Shown piece by piece: positions 24,623 through 32,955 of a stretch of 64,000 bases of DNA (within the stretch, counting starts at the first letter, position 1; the number at the start of each line of letters is the position of its first letter). Made by a program: the position numbers and the translations under genes. Under the pieces are notes generated by a model. The model made no database searches and had not been told where the DNA came from. It saw only the letters and a list, made by a program, of their open reading frames with translations. The DNA comes from Nocardioides sp. YR527 (GTDB lineage Bacteria > Actinomycetota > Actinomycetes > Propionibacteriales > Nocardioidaceae), in the NCBI RefSeq assembly GCF_900101045.1, contig NZ_FNFN01000001.1:248001-312000 (forward strand), given 5' to 3'.

Positions 24623-25594
24623 GTGACGATTGTGGCTGCTGCTGATGGTTCGGCGCTCGGTAACCCGGGACCCGCGGGGTGGGGTTGGTACGTGGACGAG
24701 TCCACCTGGGCCTGTGGCGGGTGGCCGCACGGGACCAACAACCAGGGCGAGCTGACCGCGGTCCTCGACCTGCTGCGGCAGACGGCGCACGCCGGCGAGC
24801 CGCTGCTGGTCTACTGCGACTCCAAGTACGTCATCAACTCGGTCACCAAGTGGATGGCGGGCTGGAAGCGCAAGGGCTGGAAGAAGGCCGACGGCAAGCC
24901 CGTCCTCAACGTCGAGATCATGAAGGATCTCGACGCGGCGATGCAGGGTCGCGACGTCCGGTTCGAGTGGATCAAGGGCCACTCCGGGCACCCGCTCAAC
25001 GAGGCCGCCGACAAGCTCGCGAACGGTGCCGCGCTGGCCTACCAGCAGGGTCGTACGCCGGACCCCGGTCCGGGTTTCGCAGGGGCCGTCGAGGCGCCCG
25101 CCGTCGCCCCGCAGATCGCGCGGCCCGAGCCCGAGCCGGACGACCTGCTCGGCCTGCTGAGCGCGGTGCCGGCCGTGGGCGAGACGGGCCAGGCGTACTC
25201 CTTCTCCGTCGATCAGAACCGGATCGACCCCGACTGGGTGCACAGGATGCTCGCGCAGTCCTACTGGGCGAGCGACCGGACCCGGGAGGTGCAGGACGCG
25301 GCCAACAAGGCCTCGCGCTGCTACGGCGTCTACGACACAGCGGGCAAGCAGGTCGCCTTCGCCCGCGTGGTCAGCGACTTCGCCGCCTTCGCCTGGTTGT
25401 GCGACGTGATCGTCGACCCGGGCGTACGCGGCCAGGGGATCGGCAAGCTGCTGATCGAGGGCATCGTCGCCGACCTCGATCCCTACCGCATCCGCCGGAC
25501 CCTGCTCGCCACCGAGGACGCCCACGGGCTCTATGCGCAGTACGGCTGGGAGCCGCTGCCTGCGCCTGAGCGCTGGATGATCCGGAACCTCTAG
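24623..25594 (+). CDS. RNase HI fused to GNAT acetyltransferase
   Basis: 323 residues. Residues 1-145 are RNase HI with the full catalytic set D8, E43, D66 and D130 (GSALGNPGP, NNQGELTAV, VYCDSKYV, GHPLNEAAD). After a proline-rich linker (150-185), residues 190-323 are a GNAT N-acetyltransferase with motif A VRGQGIGKLL at 268-277. RNase HI cuts RNA in RNA-DNA hybrids. The fusion is unusual: actinobacterial RNase H is more often fused to a phosphatase domain. Whether the acetyltransferase modifies a protein or small molecule is unknown. GTG 24623 is the only sensible start. Confidence 0.85.
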   Translation: MTIVAAADGSALGNPGPAGWGWYVDESTWACGGWPHGTNNQGELTAVLDLLRQTAHAGEPLLVYCDSKYVINSVTKWMAGWKRKGWKKADGKPVLNVEIMKDLDAAMQGRDVRFEWIKGHSGHPLNEAADKLANGAALAYQQGRTPDPGPGFAGAVEAPAVAPQIARPEPEPDDLLGLLSAVPAVGETGQAYSFSVDQNRIDPDWVHRMLAQSYWASDRTREVQDAANKASRCYGVYDTAGKQVAFARVVSDFAAFAWLCDVIVDPGVRGQGIGKLLIEGIVADLDPYRIRRTLLATEDAHGLYAQYGWEPLPAPERWMIRNL

Positions 25595-25607
25595 GGCGCG
25601 CCTCTCT

Positions 25608-26282
25608 CTAAGACACGGCCACCGGCTCGGGCACGTCCCTTCTGCGCCCGACGGCGACGACTCCCCAGGCGACGAGCGTGAACGCCGCCGCGATGCCGGC
25701 GACGTAGAACGAGACCACCAGGTAGCCGTCCTGCACGTGCGGGTTGAGGAAGGGGTACGGGTACCACCAGCCTTCGCCGGTGAGAGGGGAGACGACGAGC
25801 TCGCCGCGGAGCAGGGTGTAGACCACCCACGCGATCGGCCACGCGATGATGGCCGCGACCGTGGGCCACGGCAGCCGGCGGCGCGGGGGAGCGAAGAGCA
25901 GGTCGACGATCAGGAACAACGGGCCGATCAGGTGCAGCACCTCGTTCGCCCACGGGGTCGCGGCGAGCGCGATCCCGCGCAGCAGCAGGTTGTAGACCAG
26001 ACCGGTGATGGCCATGAACGTGGTGGCCGCCGCGAGGAGCACCGCGATCCACACCGGCTCACGGCTCTTGCGGGTCAGCGCCCAGACCGCGGCCGCGGTC
26101 AGGGCCGCGAGGGCGAAGAGATTCGACTGGATCGTGAAGTAGCTGAAGAAGTTCACCAGGACCGTCGCCTCGCTGGAGCCTTCGGCAGGCACCGTGCTCA
26201 TGGCGTTGCCGAACTCGGTCACCACAGCCGCGAGGATGAGCGCCGCCATGATCAGGCGCAGGATCGACCAGGTCTTCGTCAC
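25608..26282 (-). CDS. Pr6Pr-family integral membrane protein
   Basis: 224 residues with six predicted TM spans. Conserved features of the family are NFFSYFTIQSNLFAL near residue 40-54 and TPWANEVLHLIGPLFLIVDLLF near 118-139, followed by YPYPFLNP. The function of these proteins is not known. GTG 26282 was chosen because it precedes the first TM span and has a GGTGAGCAG site; the longer frame to 26558 has no family similarity. It converges with the RNase H fusion gene, 13 bases apart. Confidence 0.8.
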   Translation of the reverse strand: MTKTWSILRLIMAALILAAVVTEFGNAMSTVPAEGSSEATVLVNFFSYFTIQSNLFALAALTAAAVWALTRKSREPVWIAVLLAAATTFMAITGLVYNLLLRGIALAATPWANEVLHLIGPLFLIVDLLFAPPRRRLPWPTVAAIIAWPIAWVVYTLLRGELVVSPLTGEGWWYPYPFLNPHVQDGYLVVSFYVAGIAAAFTLVAWGVVAVGRRRDVPEPVAVS

Positions 26283-26395
26283 CTGCTCACCGTAGAACCA
26301 CCGCTCACCGATCGTGGCGGATTTCGGGGTGAGCCGCGTCGGTGTCGCGTGGTAGCGTCGCGGCGATCGTGATCCGACAGCAGGAGGTGAGTCCC

Positions 26396-26449
26396 GTGCA
26401 GGCAGTGTCCACAGCGGGTGCTCCCCGCCGCCCACGATCGCGAGACTGA
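26396..26449 (+). CDS. Short leader ORF (17 aa) before patatin gene
   Basis: GTG 26396 to TGA 26449 encodes VQAVSTAGAPRRPRSRD. It has a perfect Shine-Dalgarno AGGAGGTGA at 26382-26390, 5 bases before the start, stronger than most genes in this window. The peptide ends in RRPRSRD, a run of Pro and Arg codons that could stall ribosomes. It lies 60 bases before the patatin-like gene, separated by a hairpin, so it may be a regulatory leader peptide. Confidence 0.5.
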   Translation: MQAVSTAGAPRRPRSRD

Positions 26450-26464
26450 GGCCGGATCCGGGCC

Positions 26465-26507
26465 GAGTCGCAGGGAGCGCCGACAGAGAACTCCCGAGAG
26501 GCGACTC
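26465..26507 (+). promoter_or_regulatory. Leader hairpin overlapping the patatin gene RBS
   Basis: GAGTCGC (26465-26471) pairs with GCGACTC (26501-26507) and inside it GGGAG (26473-26477) pairs with CTCCC (26491-26495). The likely ribosome-binding site GAGAGG (26496-26501) lies within the folded part, 8 bases from ATG 26510. Together with the leader ORF this looks like translational attenuation. Confidence 0.45.
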
Positions 26508-26509
26508 CC

Positions 26510-27409
26510 ATGAACAACACCACGACCCCAGGGCCAGCGCACACATCTGAGCGCGCACTGGTCCTCGGTGGCGGCGGATCGGCAGGCAACGCCTGGCTGA
26601 TCGGCGTCGTTGCCGGTCTGCTCGAGGGCGGGGTGGACGTGACCGAGGCCGATCTGGTCATCGGCACCTCCGCCGGCGCGACCACGGCCGTCCAGATCAG
26701 CGGCTCGAGCCCGTCCGACCTGCTCGCGGCGGTCCTCGCGGCACCGGAGGTGCCGAGAGCACAGCGCGGGCCTCGCCCTGACGGCCCGACCCATCTGGAG
26801 CGGACCAACGCCATCATCGCGGCCTCGGCGGACATCGCCGACATGCGGCGCCGGATCGGCGCCGACGCGATCGAGCTCGCCGCGGCCTGGGGTGCGGAGG
26901 GCCGTGAGCGATGGCACCGGACGGTCGCCGCCCGGCTGCCCGGCCCGCACTGGCCGAACCGCAACCTGCTCCTCACCGCGGTCGAGGCCGACACCGGTGA
27001 ACCGGTCGAGCTCGACCGCGACAGCGGGGTCGACCTGGTCGACGCGGTCGCCGCCAGCTGCGCCGGCGGCCCGGCGTACGCCATCGACGGCCGCGACTAC
27101 ATCGACGGTGGCTACCGGCGATCGAGCGAGAACGCCGACCTCGCCGCCGGGTACGGACGGGTGCTCGTGCTCTCGCCCCTCGGCGGCCGGACCCGGCATC
27201 CGGCCGCGTGGCGCAGCGAGCTCGCCGCCCAGGTCGAGGAGCTCCGCGCCGGCGGCAGCCGGGTCGAGACGATCCTGCCCGACGCCGACTCGCTCGAGGC
27301 GTTCGGCGAGAACATGATGGATCTCTCGACCCGGCCCGCGGCCGCCCGCGCCGGGCATCGCCAGGGTCAGGGCGTCGCCGCGAGACTGTCCGGATTCTGG
27401 AGTCGCTAG
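26510..27409 (+). CDS. Patatin-like phospholipase
   Basis: 299 residues with the oxyanion hole GGGGSAG at 19-25, nucleophile motif GTSAG near 62-66 and the catalytic Asp in DGGYR near 199. These lipases hydrolyse acyl esters with a Ser-Asp dyad. No signal peptide is visible, so it acts in the cytoplasm or at the inner membrane face. The leader ORF and hairpin just upstream suggest translational control. A second, distinct patatin gene lies at 33363. Confidence 0.88.
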   Translation: MNNTTTPGPAHTSERALVLGGGGSAGNAWLIGVVAGLLEGGVDVTEADLVIGTSAGATTAVQISGSSPSDLLAAVLAAPEVPRAQRGPRPDGPTHLERTNAIIAASADIADMRRRIGADAIELAAAWGAEGRERWHRTVAARLPGPHWPNRNLLLTAVEADTGEPVELDRDSGVDLVDAVAASCAGGPAYAIDGRDYIDGGYRRSSENADLAAGYGRVLVLSPLGGRTRHPAAWRSELAAQVEELRAGGSRVETILPDADSLEAFGENMMDLSTRPAAARAGHRQGQGVAARLSGFWSR

Positions 27410-27488
27410 GGCCGGCACGGCGTACGTTCTTTCTCGGGGACCTGTCGAAGGCGCCCGGATCCGTTCGTGGAGCGAGTAGAGGGTGGCG

Positions 27489-27524
27489 ATGAGCGCTGCC
27501 CGGAAACAGGAGGTTGTTCGATGA
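27489..27524 (+). CDS. Micro-ORF overlapping the YciI start
   Basis: ATG 27489 encodes an 11-residue peptide (MSAARKQEVVR) whose stop overlaps the YciI start codon as ATGA. GAGGG 6 bases upstream is a fair ribosome-binding site. It could couple translation, but the YciI gene has its own AGGAGG, and a real product is unproven. Confidence 0.25.
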   Translation: MSAARKQEVVR

Positions 27525-27868
27525 CCAGGTATCTGATCACGTTCCGCGACGAGGCGATGGACTTCCGCGAGGAGGAGGTGGCCGACATCGCCGAGGCATC
27601 CTCCGAGATGACCCGTGAGGCCATCGCCGCCGGCGCGTTCGTCTTCGGCGGAGGAATCAAGGGCGGTCTCGAGGACGCGTGGACGGTCGACGAGGCCGGC
27701 GTCGTCACCGACGGTCCCTACCCGGAGAGCAAGGAGCACCTCGGCGGCTTCATCGTCGTCGACGTCGACAACCTCGAGGAGGCGCTGATGTGGGCGGGGA
27801 AGTGCGCCTCGGCCTGCCGTGCCACCGTGCAGGTCCGCGAGCTCCTCCCCGGGGCCGAGGCACGTTGA
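27521..27868 (+). CDS. YciI-family protein (DGPF domain)
   Basis: 115 residues of the YCII-related family, with DGPYPESKEHLGGFIVVDVDNLEEA at about 65-90 matching the DGPF motif. Homologues are ferredoxin-like dimers, sometimes linked to ECF sigma factors; no sigma gene is adjacent here. AGGAGG precedes ATG 27521. The stop overlaps the TTG start of the hydroxyglutarate oxidase gene (TTGA). Confidence 0.85.
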   Translation: MTRYLITFRDEAMDFREEEVADIAEASSEMTREAIAAGAFVFGGGIKGGLEDAWTVDEAGVVTDGPYPESKEHLGGFIVVDVDNLEEALMWAGKCASACRATVQVRELLPGAEAR

Positions 27869-29046
27869 CCACGACCGGGGTCGTCGGCGGCGGGATCGTC
27901 GGGCTGGCGGTGGCGCGCGAGATCCTGCGCCGCCGCCCGGCCGAGACGGTGATCGTCTTCGAGAAGGAGACCAGGCTCGGCTCCCATCAGACCGGCCACA
28001 ACTCGGGCGTGGTCCATGCGGGGATCTACTACAAGCCCGGCAGCCTCAAGGCCCGGCTCTGCACCCGTGGACGCGATCTGCTCGAGGAGTTCGTGGCCGA
28101 GCACGAGATCCCCTACGAGGCCTGCGGGAAGCTCGTCGTCGCGGTGGACGAGTCCGAGATGGGGCGCTTCGACGCGCTGGAGAAGACAGCGACGGCGAAC
28201 GGCGTACCCGGCCTGCGGCGAGTGTGCCCCGAGGAGATCGAGGAGATCGAGCCGTACGCGGCCGGTCTGGCAGCCCTCCACTCACCGAGGACCGCGATCA
28301 TCGACTACGTCGCCGTCGCCGAGGCGCTCGGCCGCAGCATCACCGAAGCCGGGGGAGAGGTACGCCTTGGCGAGGAGGTCACCGGCATCGGTCGCGTGAC
28401 GGGCGGGATCGAGGTCGAGACGCCGGCCGGGCGGACCCGGGTCGATCACCTGGTCGTCTGCGGTGGCTTGGAGTCCGACCGGCTCGGTGAGCTGACCGGA
28501 GGTCCGAAGGCGCCCCGGATCGTCCCGTTCCGCGGTGAGTACATGCAGGTCAGTGCGGCGAAGCAGGATCTCGTCCGGGGCATGGTCTATCCGGTCCCCG
28601 ACCCGCGCTACCCGTTCCTCGGCGTGCACTTCACCCGCCGGGTCAGCGGTGGCCTCGAGGTCGGTCCCAACGCCTTCCTGGCGCTCAGCCGCCGGCGCTA
28701 CGGTCGGACGTCGCTGACCCCGCGTGATGTCGTCGACACGCTGGCGTGGCCGGGGTTCTGGCGGTTCGCCGCCGAGCACTGGCGCACCGGGTTCACCGAG
28801 CTTCGCGGCGTACTGTCGAAACAGGCCTACATGCGGGAGGCTCAGCGCTACGTGCCGGAGATCGGCGCAGCGGACGTGACCCGCGCGGGGCTGGGGCTGC
28901 GGGCCCAGGCCGTCGAGCGCGACGGCTCGCTGGTGGACGACTTCGTCATCCACCACGCCGACGGCATCACCTCGGTGCGCAACGCACCGAGCCCGGCCGC
29001 GACCTCCAGCCTCGCGATCGCGGAGTACGTCGTCGACCGGATGTGA
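27865..29046 (+). CDS. lhgO: L-2-hydroxyglutarate oxidase
   Basis: 393 residues of the FAD-dependent DAO family. FAD-binding GGGIVGLAVARE is at about 7-18, and HQTGHNSGVVHAGIYYKPGSLKARLC near 41-66 is the LhgO signature. The enzyme oxidises L-2-hydroxyglutarate to 2-oxoglutarate at the membrane. The TTG start at 27865 overlaps the YciI stop, and no other start fits before the FAD motif. It abuts the convergent deformylase gene without a gap. Confidence 0.92.
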   Translation: MTTTGVVGGGIVGLAVAREILRRRPAETVIVFEKETRLGSHQTGHNSGVVHAGIYYKPGSLKARLCTRGRDLLEEFVAEHEIPYEACGKLVVAVDESEMGRFDALEKTATANGVPGLRRVCPEEIEEIEPYAAGLAALHSPRTAIIDYVAVAEALGRSITEAGGEVRLGEEVTGIGRVTGGIEVETPAGRTRVDHLVVCGGLESDRLGELTGGPKAPRIVPFRGEYMQVSAAKQDLVRGMVYPVPDPRYPFLGVHFTRRVSGGLEVGPNAFLALSRRRYGRTSLTPRDVVDTLAWPGFWRFAAEHWRTGFTELRGVLSKQAYMREAQRYVPEIGAADVTRAGLGLRAQAVERDGSLVDDFVIHHADGITSVRNAPSPAATSSLAIAEYVVDRM

Positions 29047-29652
29047 CTACTCGGCGACCGGCCAGGTCGCCGGGAACTCCTTGGCGAGGCGGTCGTGCTC
29101 CTTGGTGAGCTTCTTGCGGGCCTTGGCGGAGATGCGGTCGCCGAAGACGGTGCCGTTGGTGTGGTCGGTCTCGTGCTGGAGGCACCGGGCCAGCAGGCCG
29201 TTGCCCTCGAAGTGGACCGGCTTGCCGTCGAGGCCGAGACCGTCGACGGCGGCCCAGTCGGGGCGGGCGCAGTCCACGAAGGCACCCGGGAAGGAGAGGC
29301 AGCCCTCCAGGTCGACGTCGAGATGGCGGTCCTCGCCCTCGGGCAGGGTCAGGACCGGGTTGCAGACGATCCCGACGGTGCGCTGCCCGGTGGCGTCGGG
29401 GCAGTCGAAGACGAAGATGGCGACGTCCTCGCCGATCTGGTCGGCGGCCAGGCCCACGCCCTCGGCGGCGTACATCGTCGCGACCATGTCGGCGGCCAGC
29501 TCGGCCAGCGTCGCGTCGAAGTCCTCGACCTGCTTCTTGGGCCGGTGCATGACCGGGGTGCCCCAGCGGGTCATCGGCCGCACCTTCCCGCCCTCGGGCA
29601 GGGCGCCGTGGGGCGCGAGCGGAGCACGGGATTCGAGCGAGGAGTCGGCCAT
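29047..29652 (-). CDS. def: Peptide deformylase
   Basis: 201 residues with the three deformylase motifs: GVGLAADQIG near 66-75, EGCLSFPG near 115-122 (Cys metal ligand) and QHETDHTNG near 158-166 (two His ligands and the catalytic Glu). The Leu of HExDHLxG is replaced by Thr (HETDHTNG). It removes the formyl group from new proteins. It diverges from the acyl-CoA dehydrogenase operon across a 95-base spacer. Confidence 0.93.
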   Translation of the reverse strand: MADSSLESRAPLAPHGALPEGGKVRPMTRWGTPVMHRPKKQVEDFDATLAELAADMVATMYAAEGVGLAADQIGEDVAIFVFDCPDATGQRTVGIVCNPVLTLPEGEDRHLDVDLEGCLSFPGAFVDCARPDWAAVDGLGLDGKPVHFEGNGLLARCLQHETDHTNGTVFGDRISAKARKKLTKEHDRLAKEFPATWPVAE

Positions 29653-29721
29653 GTGCCAAGCCTATAAATAAGTCGTGCGTGGTTTGTTACCGCCATCACC
29701 ACCCCGAACTGTAGACCGCGT

Positions 29722-29738
29722 TGTAACTCCAAGTTACA
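29722..29738. promoter_or_regulatory. Palindromic operator before the acyl-CoA dehydrogenase operon
   Basis: TGTAACT-CCA-AGTTACA is a perfect 7+3+7 inverted repeat 9 bases before ATG 29748, overlapping where the promoter or transcription start would be. This is the form of operators bound by TetR-type regulators of fatty-acid degradation. The regulator is not identified here. Confidence 0.55.
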
Positions 29739-29747
29739 GTTCTACTC

Positions 29748-31112
29748 ATGAGTATCCTCCAAGGCCTACGTGGCGGGCTCGCGAACGGCGTCCCGTCCGG
29801 CGAGTCGCGTGATCCGATCGGGTTCGCCGTGGCCGGTCTGCGCAAGCTCTCGCAGAGCCCTGCGCTCGACCGGCTCGGTGTCCGCAAGCAGACCGAGCAG
29901 GTCGTCTTCACGGTCACCCGCAGCGGGTTCAAGACGATGGCGGCGACCAGCCGCGCGTTCAAGAAGAAGGGCAAGCAGGGCGCCCCGGGCGTACGCGTAC
30001 CCAACGCCATCCCCCAGGGTGTCTTCGACCTGACCCCGAGCGAGGACGAGCAGATGCTCGTCGACGTGGTCGCCGAGTTCGCCGCCGAGGTCGTACGTCC
30101 CGCCGCTGCCGAGGCCGACGAGGCCTGCGCCGCACCGGACGAGCTGCTCAAGTCCAGCCTGGAGATCGGGCTGCCGATCCTGGGTGTCCCCGAGGAGCTC
30201 GGCGGCATCTCCGAGACCCGCTCCGCGGTTGCCGGCACCCTGGTCGCCGAGGCGCTCGCCAAGGGCGATCTCGGTCTGGCCGTCGCCGCCCTCGCGCCCG
30301 GCTCGGTCGCTACCGCCCTGGGCCTGTGGGGCACCGACGAGCAGCAGCAGACCTACCTGCCGGCCTTCACCGAAGGATCCGTGCCCGCTGCCGCGTTCGC
30401 GCTCAACGAGGACAAGGTCCTCTTCGACGTGCTCTCCCCGTCGACCACGGCCACGAAGACGGCCGGCGGCTACACGATCAACGGCGCCAAGTCGCTGGTC
30501 GCCCGCGGTGCCGAGGCCGAGCTCTTCGTGGTCGGCGCCGCCCTGGACGGCAAGCCGGTCCTGTTCCTCATCGAGTCCTCGACCGATGGGCTGAGCATCG
30601 AGTCCGAGCCGGCGATGGGCGTACGCGCCGCCTCGCTGACCAAGCTGACCCTGACCGACGTGAAGGTCCCTGCGACCGCTGTCCTGGGCGAGACCGACGG
30701 CTCGACCTACACCGAGGCCGTGCGGCTCTCCCGCCTCGCCTGGTGCGCGCTGTCGATCGGCGTCGGCCAGGCCGTCCTCGACTACGTGACGCCCTACGTC
30801 AAGGAGCGCGAGGCCTTCGGTGAGCCGATCGCGCACCGCCAGTCGGTGGCGTTCATGGTCGCCAACATCGCGATCGAGCTGCAGGCGATGCGCCTGGTGA
30901 CCTACAAGGCCGCCAGCCGGGTGGCCCAGGGCATCGACGCGACCCGCGAGATCGCGCTGGCTCGCAAGCTGTGTGCCGACAAGGGCATGCAGATCGGCCT
31001 CGACGGCGTACAGCTGCTCGGTGGCCACGGCTTCGTCAAGGAGCACCCGGTGGAGCGGTGGTACCGCGACCTGCGTGCGATCGGGATCATGGAAGGCACG
31101 GTGCTGGTCTGA
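29748..31112 (+). CDS. Acyl-CoA dehydrogenase family protein, first subunit
   Basis: 454 residues. After an N-terminal extension of about 90 residues comes the acyl-CoA dehydrogenase fold (ILGVPEELGG near 144, GAKSLVARG near 243, AFGEPIAHRQSVAFMVANIA near 357-376). It ends with IMEGTVLV, stopping just after the loop with the catalytic Glu. It overlaps the second dehydrogenase gene by one base (TGATG). Actinobacteria often pair two such genes to make alpha2beta2 FadE enzymes for fatty acid or steroid side-chain oxidation; the substrate is unknown. Confidence 0.88.
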   Translation: MSILQGLRGGLANGVPSGESRDPIGFAVAGLRKLSQSPALDRLGVRKQTEQVVFTVTRSGFKTMAATSRAFKKKGKQGAPGVRVPNAIPQGVFDLTPSEDEQMLVDVVAEFAAEVVRPAAAEADEACAAPDELLKSSLEIGLPILGVPEELGGISETRSAVAGTLVAEALAKGDLGLAVAALAPGSVATALGLWGTDEQQQTYLPAFTEGSVPAAAFALNEDKVLFDVLSPSTTATKTAGGYTINGAKSLVARGAEAELFVVGAALDGKPVLFLIESSTDGLSIESEPAMGVRAASLTKLTLTDVKVPATAVLGETDGSTYTEAVRLSRLAWCALSIGVGQAVLDYVTPYVKEREAFGEPIAHRQSVAFMVANIAIELQAMRLVTYKAASRVAQGIDATREIALARKLCADKGMQIGLDGVQLLGGHGFVKEHPVERWYRDLRAIGIMEGTVLV

Positions 31113-32326
31113 TGGCCATCAATCTGGAAGACCCCAAGAAGCTCAAGCCGCTGCGTGAGCAGGTCCACCAGGTCGCGATGAACATGCTGCGGCCGATCTC
31201 GCGCAAGTACGACAAGGCCGAGCACGAGTACCCCACCGAGCTCGACATGCTCGCGGCCATGGCCGACGGCCTCGCCGAGTCCGGGCAGGGTGAGGGCGCG
31301 GGCGCCACCGGCGTACGCCGTGACTCCAAGCCCGACGACGGCAAGGTCAAGAACGGCGCCAACATGTCCTCGGTCCTCTCCGTCTCGGAGATGTGCTGGG
31401 GCGACGTCGGGCTCACGCTCGCGATGCCGCGCCAGGGCCTGGGCAACTCGGCCATCGCGTCGGTCGCCAACGACGAGCAGCACGAGCGCTTCGACGGCAT
31501 CTGGGCCTCGATGGCGATCACCGAGCCCGGCACCGGCTCCGACTCGGCCAACATCAAGACCACCGCCACCCTCGACGGCGACCACTACGTCCTCAACGGC
31601 GAGAAGATCTTCGTCACCTCCGGTGACCGCTCCGACGCGGTCGTGGTGTGGGCGACCCTCGACAAGGAGCTCGGCAAGGCCGCGATCAAGTCGTTCGTGG
31701 TCGAGAAGGGCACACCGGGGATGAAGGTCGAGCGTCTCGAGCACAAGCTCGGGATCAAGGCCTCCGACACGGCCACGATCACCTTCACCGACTGCCGGGT
31801 GCCTGCGGAGAACCTGCTCGGCAGTCCCGAGATCAACGTCAAGGAGGGCTTCGCCGGTGCGATGGCCACCTTCGACAACACCCGTCCTCTGGTGGCCTCG
31901 ATGGCGGTCGGCTGCGCCCGCGCGGCGCTCGACTACACCCGAGACCTGCTCGAGAAGGCCGGCGTCGAGATCGACTACGACCGGCCGGCTCACCTGCAGT
32001 CGGCGGCCGCGGCCAAGTTCATTCAGCTCGAGTCGGACTACGAGGGCGCCTATCTCCTCATGCTCCAGGCCGCCTGGATGGCCGACAACCGCCAGCCCAA
32101 CTCCATGGAAGCCTCGATGGCCAAGGCGAAGGCCGGCCGGATGGGCTCGGACGTGACGCTGTCCTGCGTCGAGCTGGCCGGCACCATCGGCTACTCCGAG
32201 GGTGAGCTGTTGGAGAAATGGGCCCGTGACTCGAAGATCCTCGACATCTTCGAGGGCACCCAGCAGATCCAGCAGCTGATCGTGGCGCGACGGGTTCTCG
32301 GGCTCTCCTCCGCACAGCTCAAGTAG
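31112..32326 (+). CDS. Acyl-CoA dehydrogenase family protein, second subunit
   Basis: 404 residues with ITEPGTGSDSANIKTTA near 138-154 (FAD/substrate loop), LNGEKIFVTSG and the C-terminal IFEGTQQIQ carrying the catalytic Glu. It is coupled to the first subunit by TGATG. It keeps a complete C-terminal helix bundle, unlike its partner. Together they should oxidise an acyl-CoA to the enoyl-CoA with electrons going to ETF. Confidence 0.9.
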   Translation: MAINLEDPKKLKPLREQVHQVAMNMLRPISRKYDKAEHEYPTELDMLAAMADGLAESGQGEGAGATGVRRDSKPDDGKVKNGANMSSVLSVSEMCWGDVGLTLAMPRQGLGNSAIASVANDEQHERFDGIWASMAITEPGTGSDSANIKTTATLDGDHYVLNGEKIFVTSGDRSDAVVVWATLDKELGKAAIKSFVVEKGTPGMKVERLEHKLGIKASDTATITFTDCRVPAENLLGSPEINVKEGFAGAMATFDNTRPLVASMAVGCARAALDYTRDLLEKAGVEIDYDRPAHLQSAAAAKFIQLESDYEGAYLLMLQAAWMADNRQPNSMEASMAKAKAGRMGSDVTLSCVELAGTIGYSEGELLEKWARDSKILDIFEGTQQIQQLIVARRVLGLSSAQLK

Positions 32327-32345
32327 GTCGATACTCTTCGGCATC

Positions 32346-32885
32346 ATGAGCGTTCTCGTGGTGTCAGCGACGAAGGCCGAGGCGGCCCATGTTCCTTCCG
32401 GGCTCAAGGTGGTGATCACCGGGATGGGGAAGGTGGCGTCCGCCTCGGCCGTCTCGCGTGTGCTGGCGGCCGACAAGACCATCCGGCAGGTCGTCAACAT
32501 CGGTTCGTGCGGTGCGCTGCGGGATGGCCACACCGGGATCTACGAGGTCGGGACCGTGCTGAACCACGACTTCTCCTCCGCTGCCATCCGGGCGCTGGGT
32601 CACCCGGTCGAGGACGCGCTGGAGGTCGGGGAGTCGGACATCGTCTGCGCCACCGGCGACCTCTTCGTCACCGACACGGTCGTACGCGCCGAGCTCGCCC
32701 AGCGCGCTCACCTGGTCGACATGGAGGCCTTCGCCGTCGCCTGGGCCGCTCGTGAGGCCGGTGTCCCCGTACGCATCGTGAAGCACGTCTCCGACAACGC
32801 CGACGAGAGCGCCCTCGACTGGGCGAACGTCGTCGACCGCTCCGCGCGAGACCTGGCCGGGTGGCTGTCCGCTCACGTTCTGTGA
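32346..32885 (+). CDS. Nucleosidase, small MTAN-like
   Basis: 179 residues of the purine-nucleoside phosphorylase/MTA-SAH nucleosidase superfamily, shorter than typical MTAN (about 230). VVITGMGKVASA near 22-33, NIGSCGALRD near 50 and VDMEAFAVAWAA near 122-133 are the substrate loops, and KHVSDNADE near 147 has the catalytic Asp. It cleaves an adenosine-type nucleoside. It lies 19 bases after the dehydrogenase operon and may be part of it. Confidence 0.82.
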   Translation: MSVLVVSATKAEAAHVPSGLKVVITGMGKVASASAVSRVLAADKTIRQVVNIGSCGALRDGHTGIYEVGTVLNHDFSSAAIRALGHPVEDALEVGESDIVCATGDLFVTDTVVRAELAQRAHLVDMEAFAVAWAAREAGVPVRIVKHVSDNADESALDWANVVDRSARDLAGWLSAHVL

Positions 32886-32955
32886 AAGCGCACCCCTGCC
32901 CGGTCGCCGGTGGAAGCATGGGAACGACGTTGCCGCTTCGACCGAAGGGATGCTC

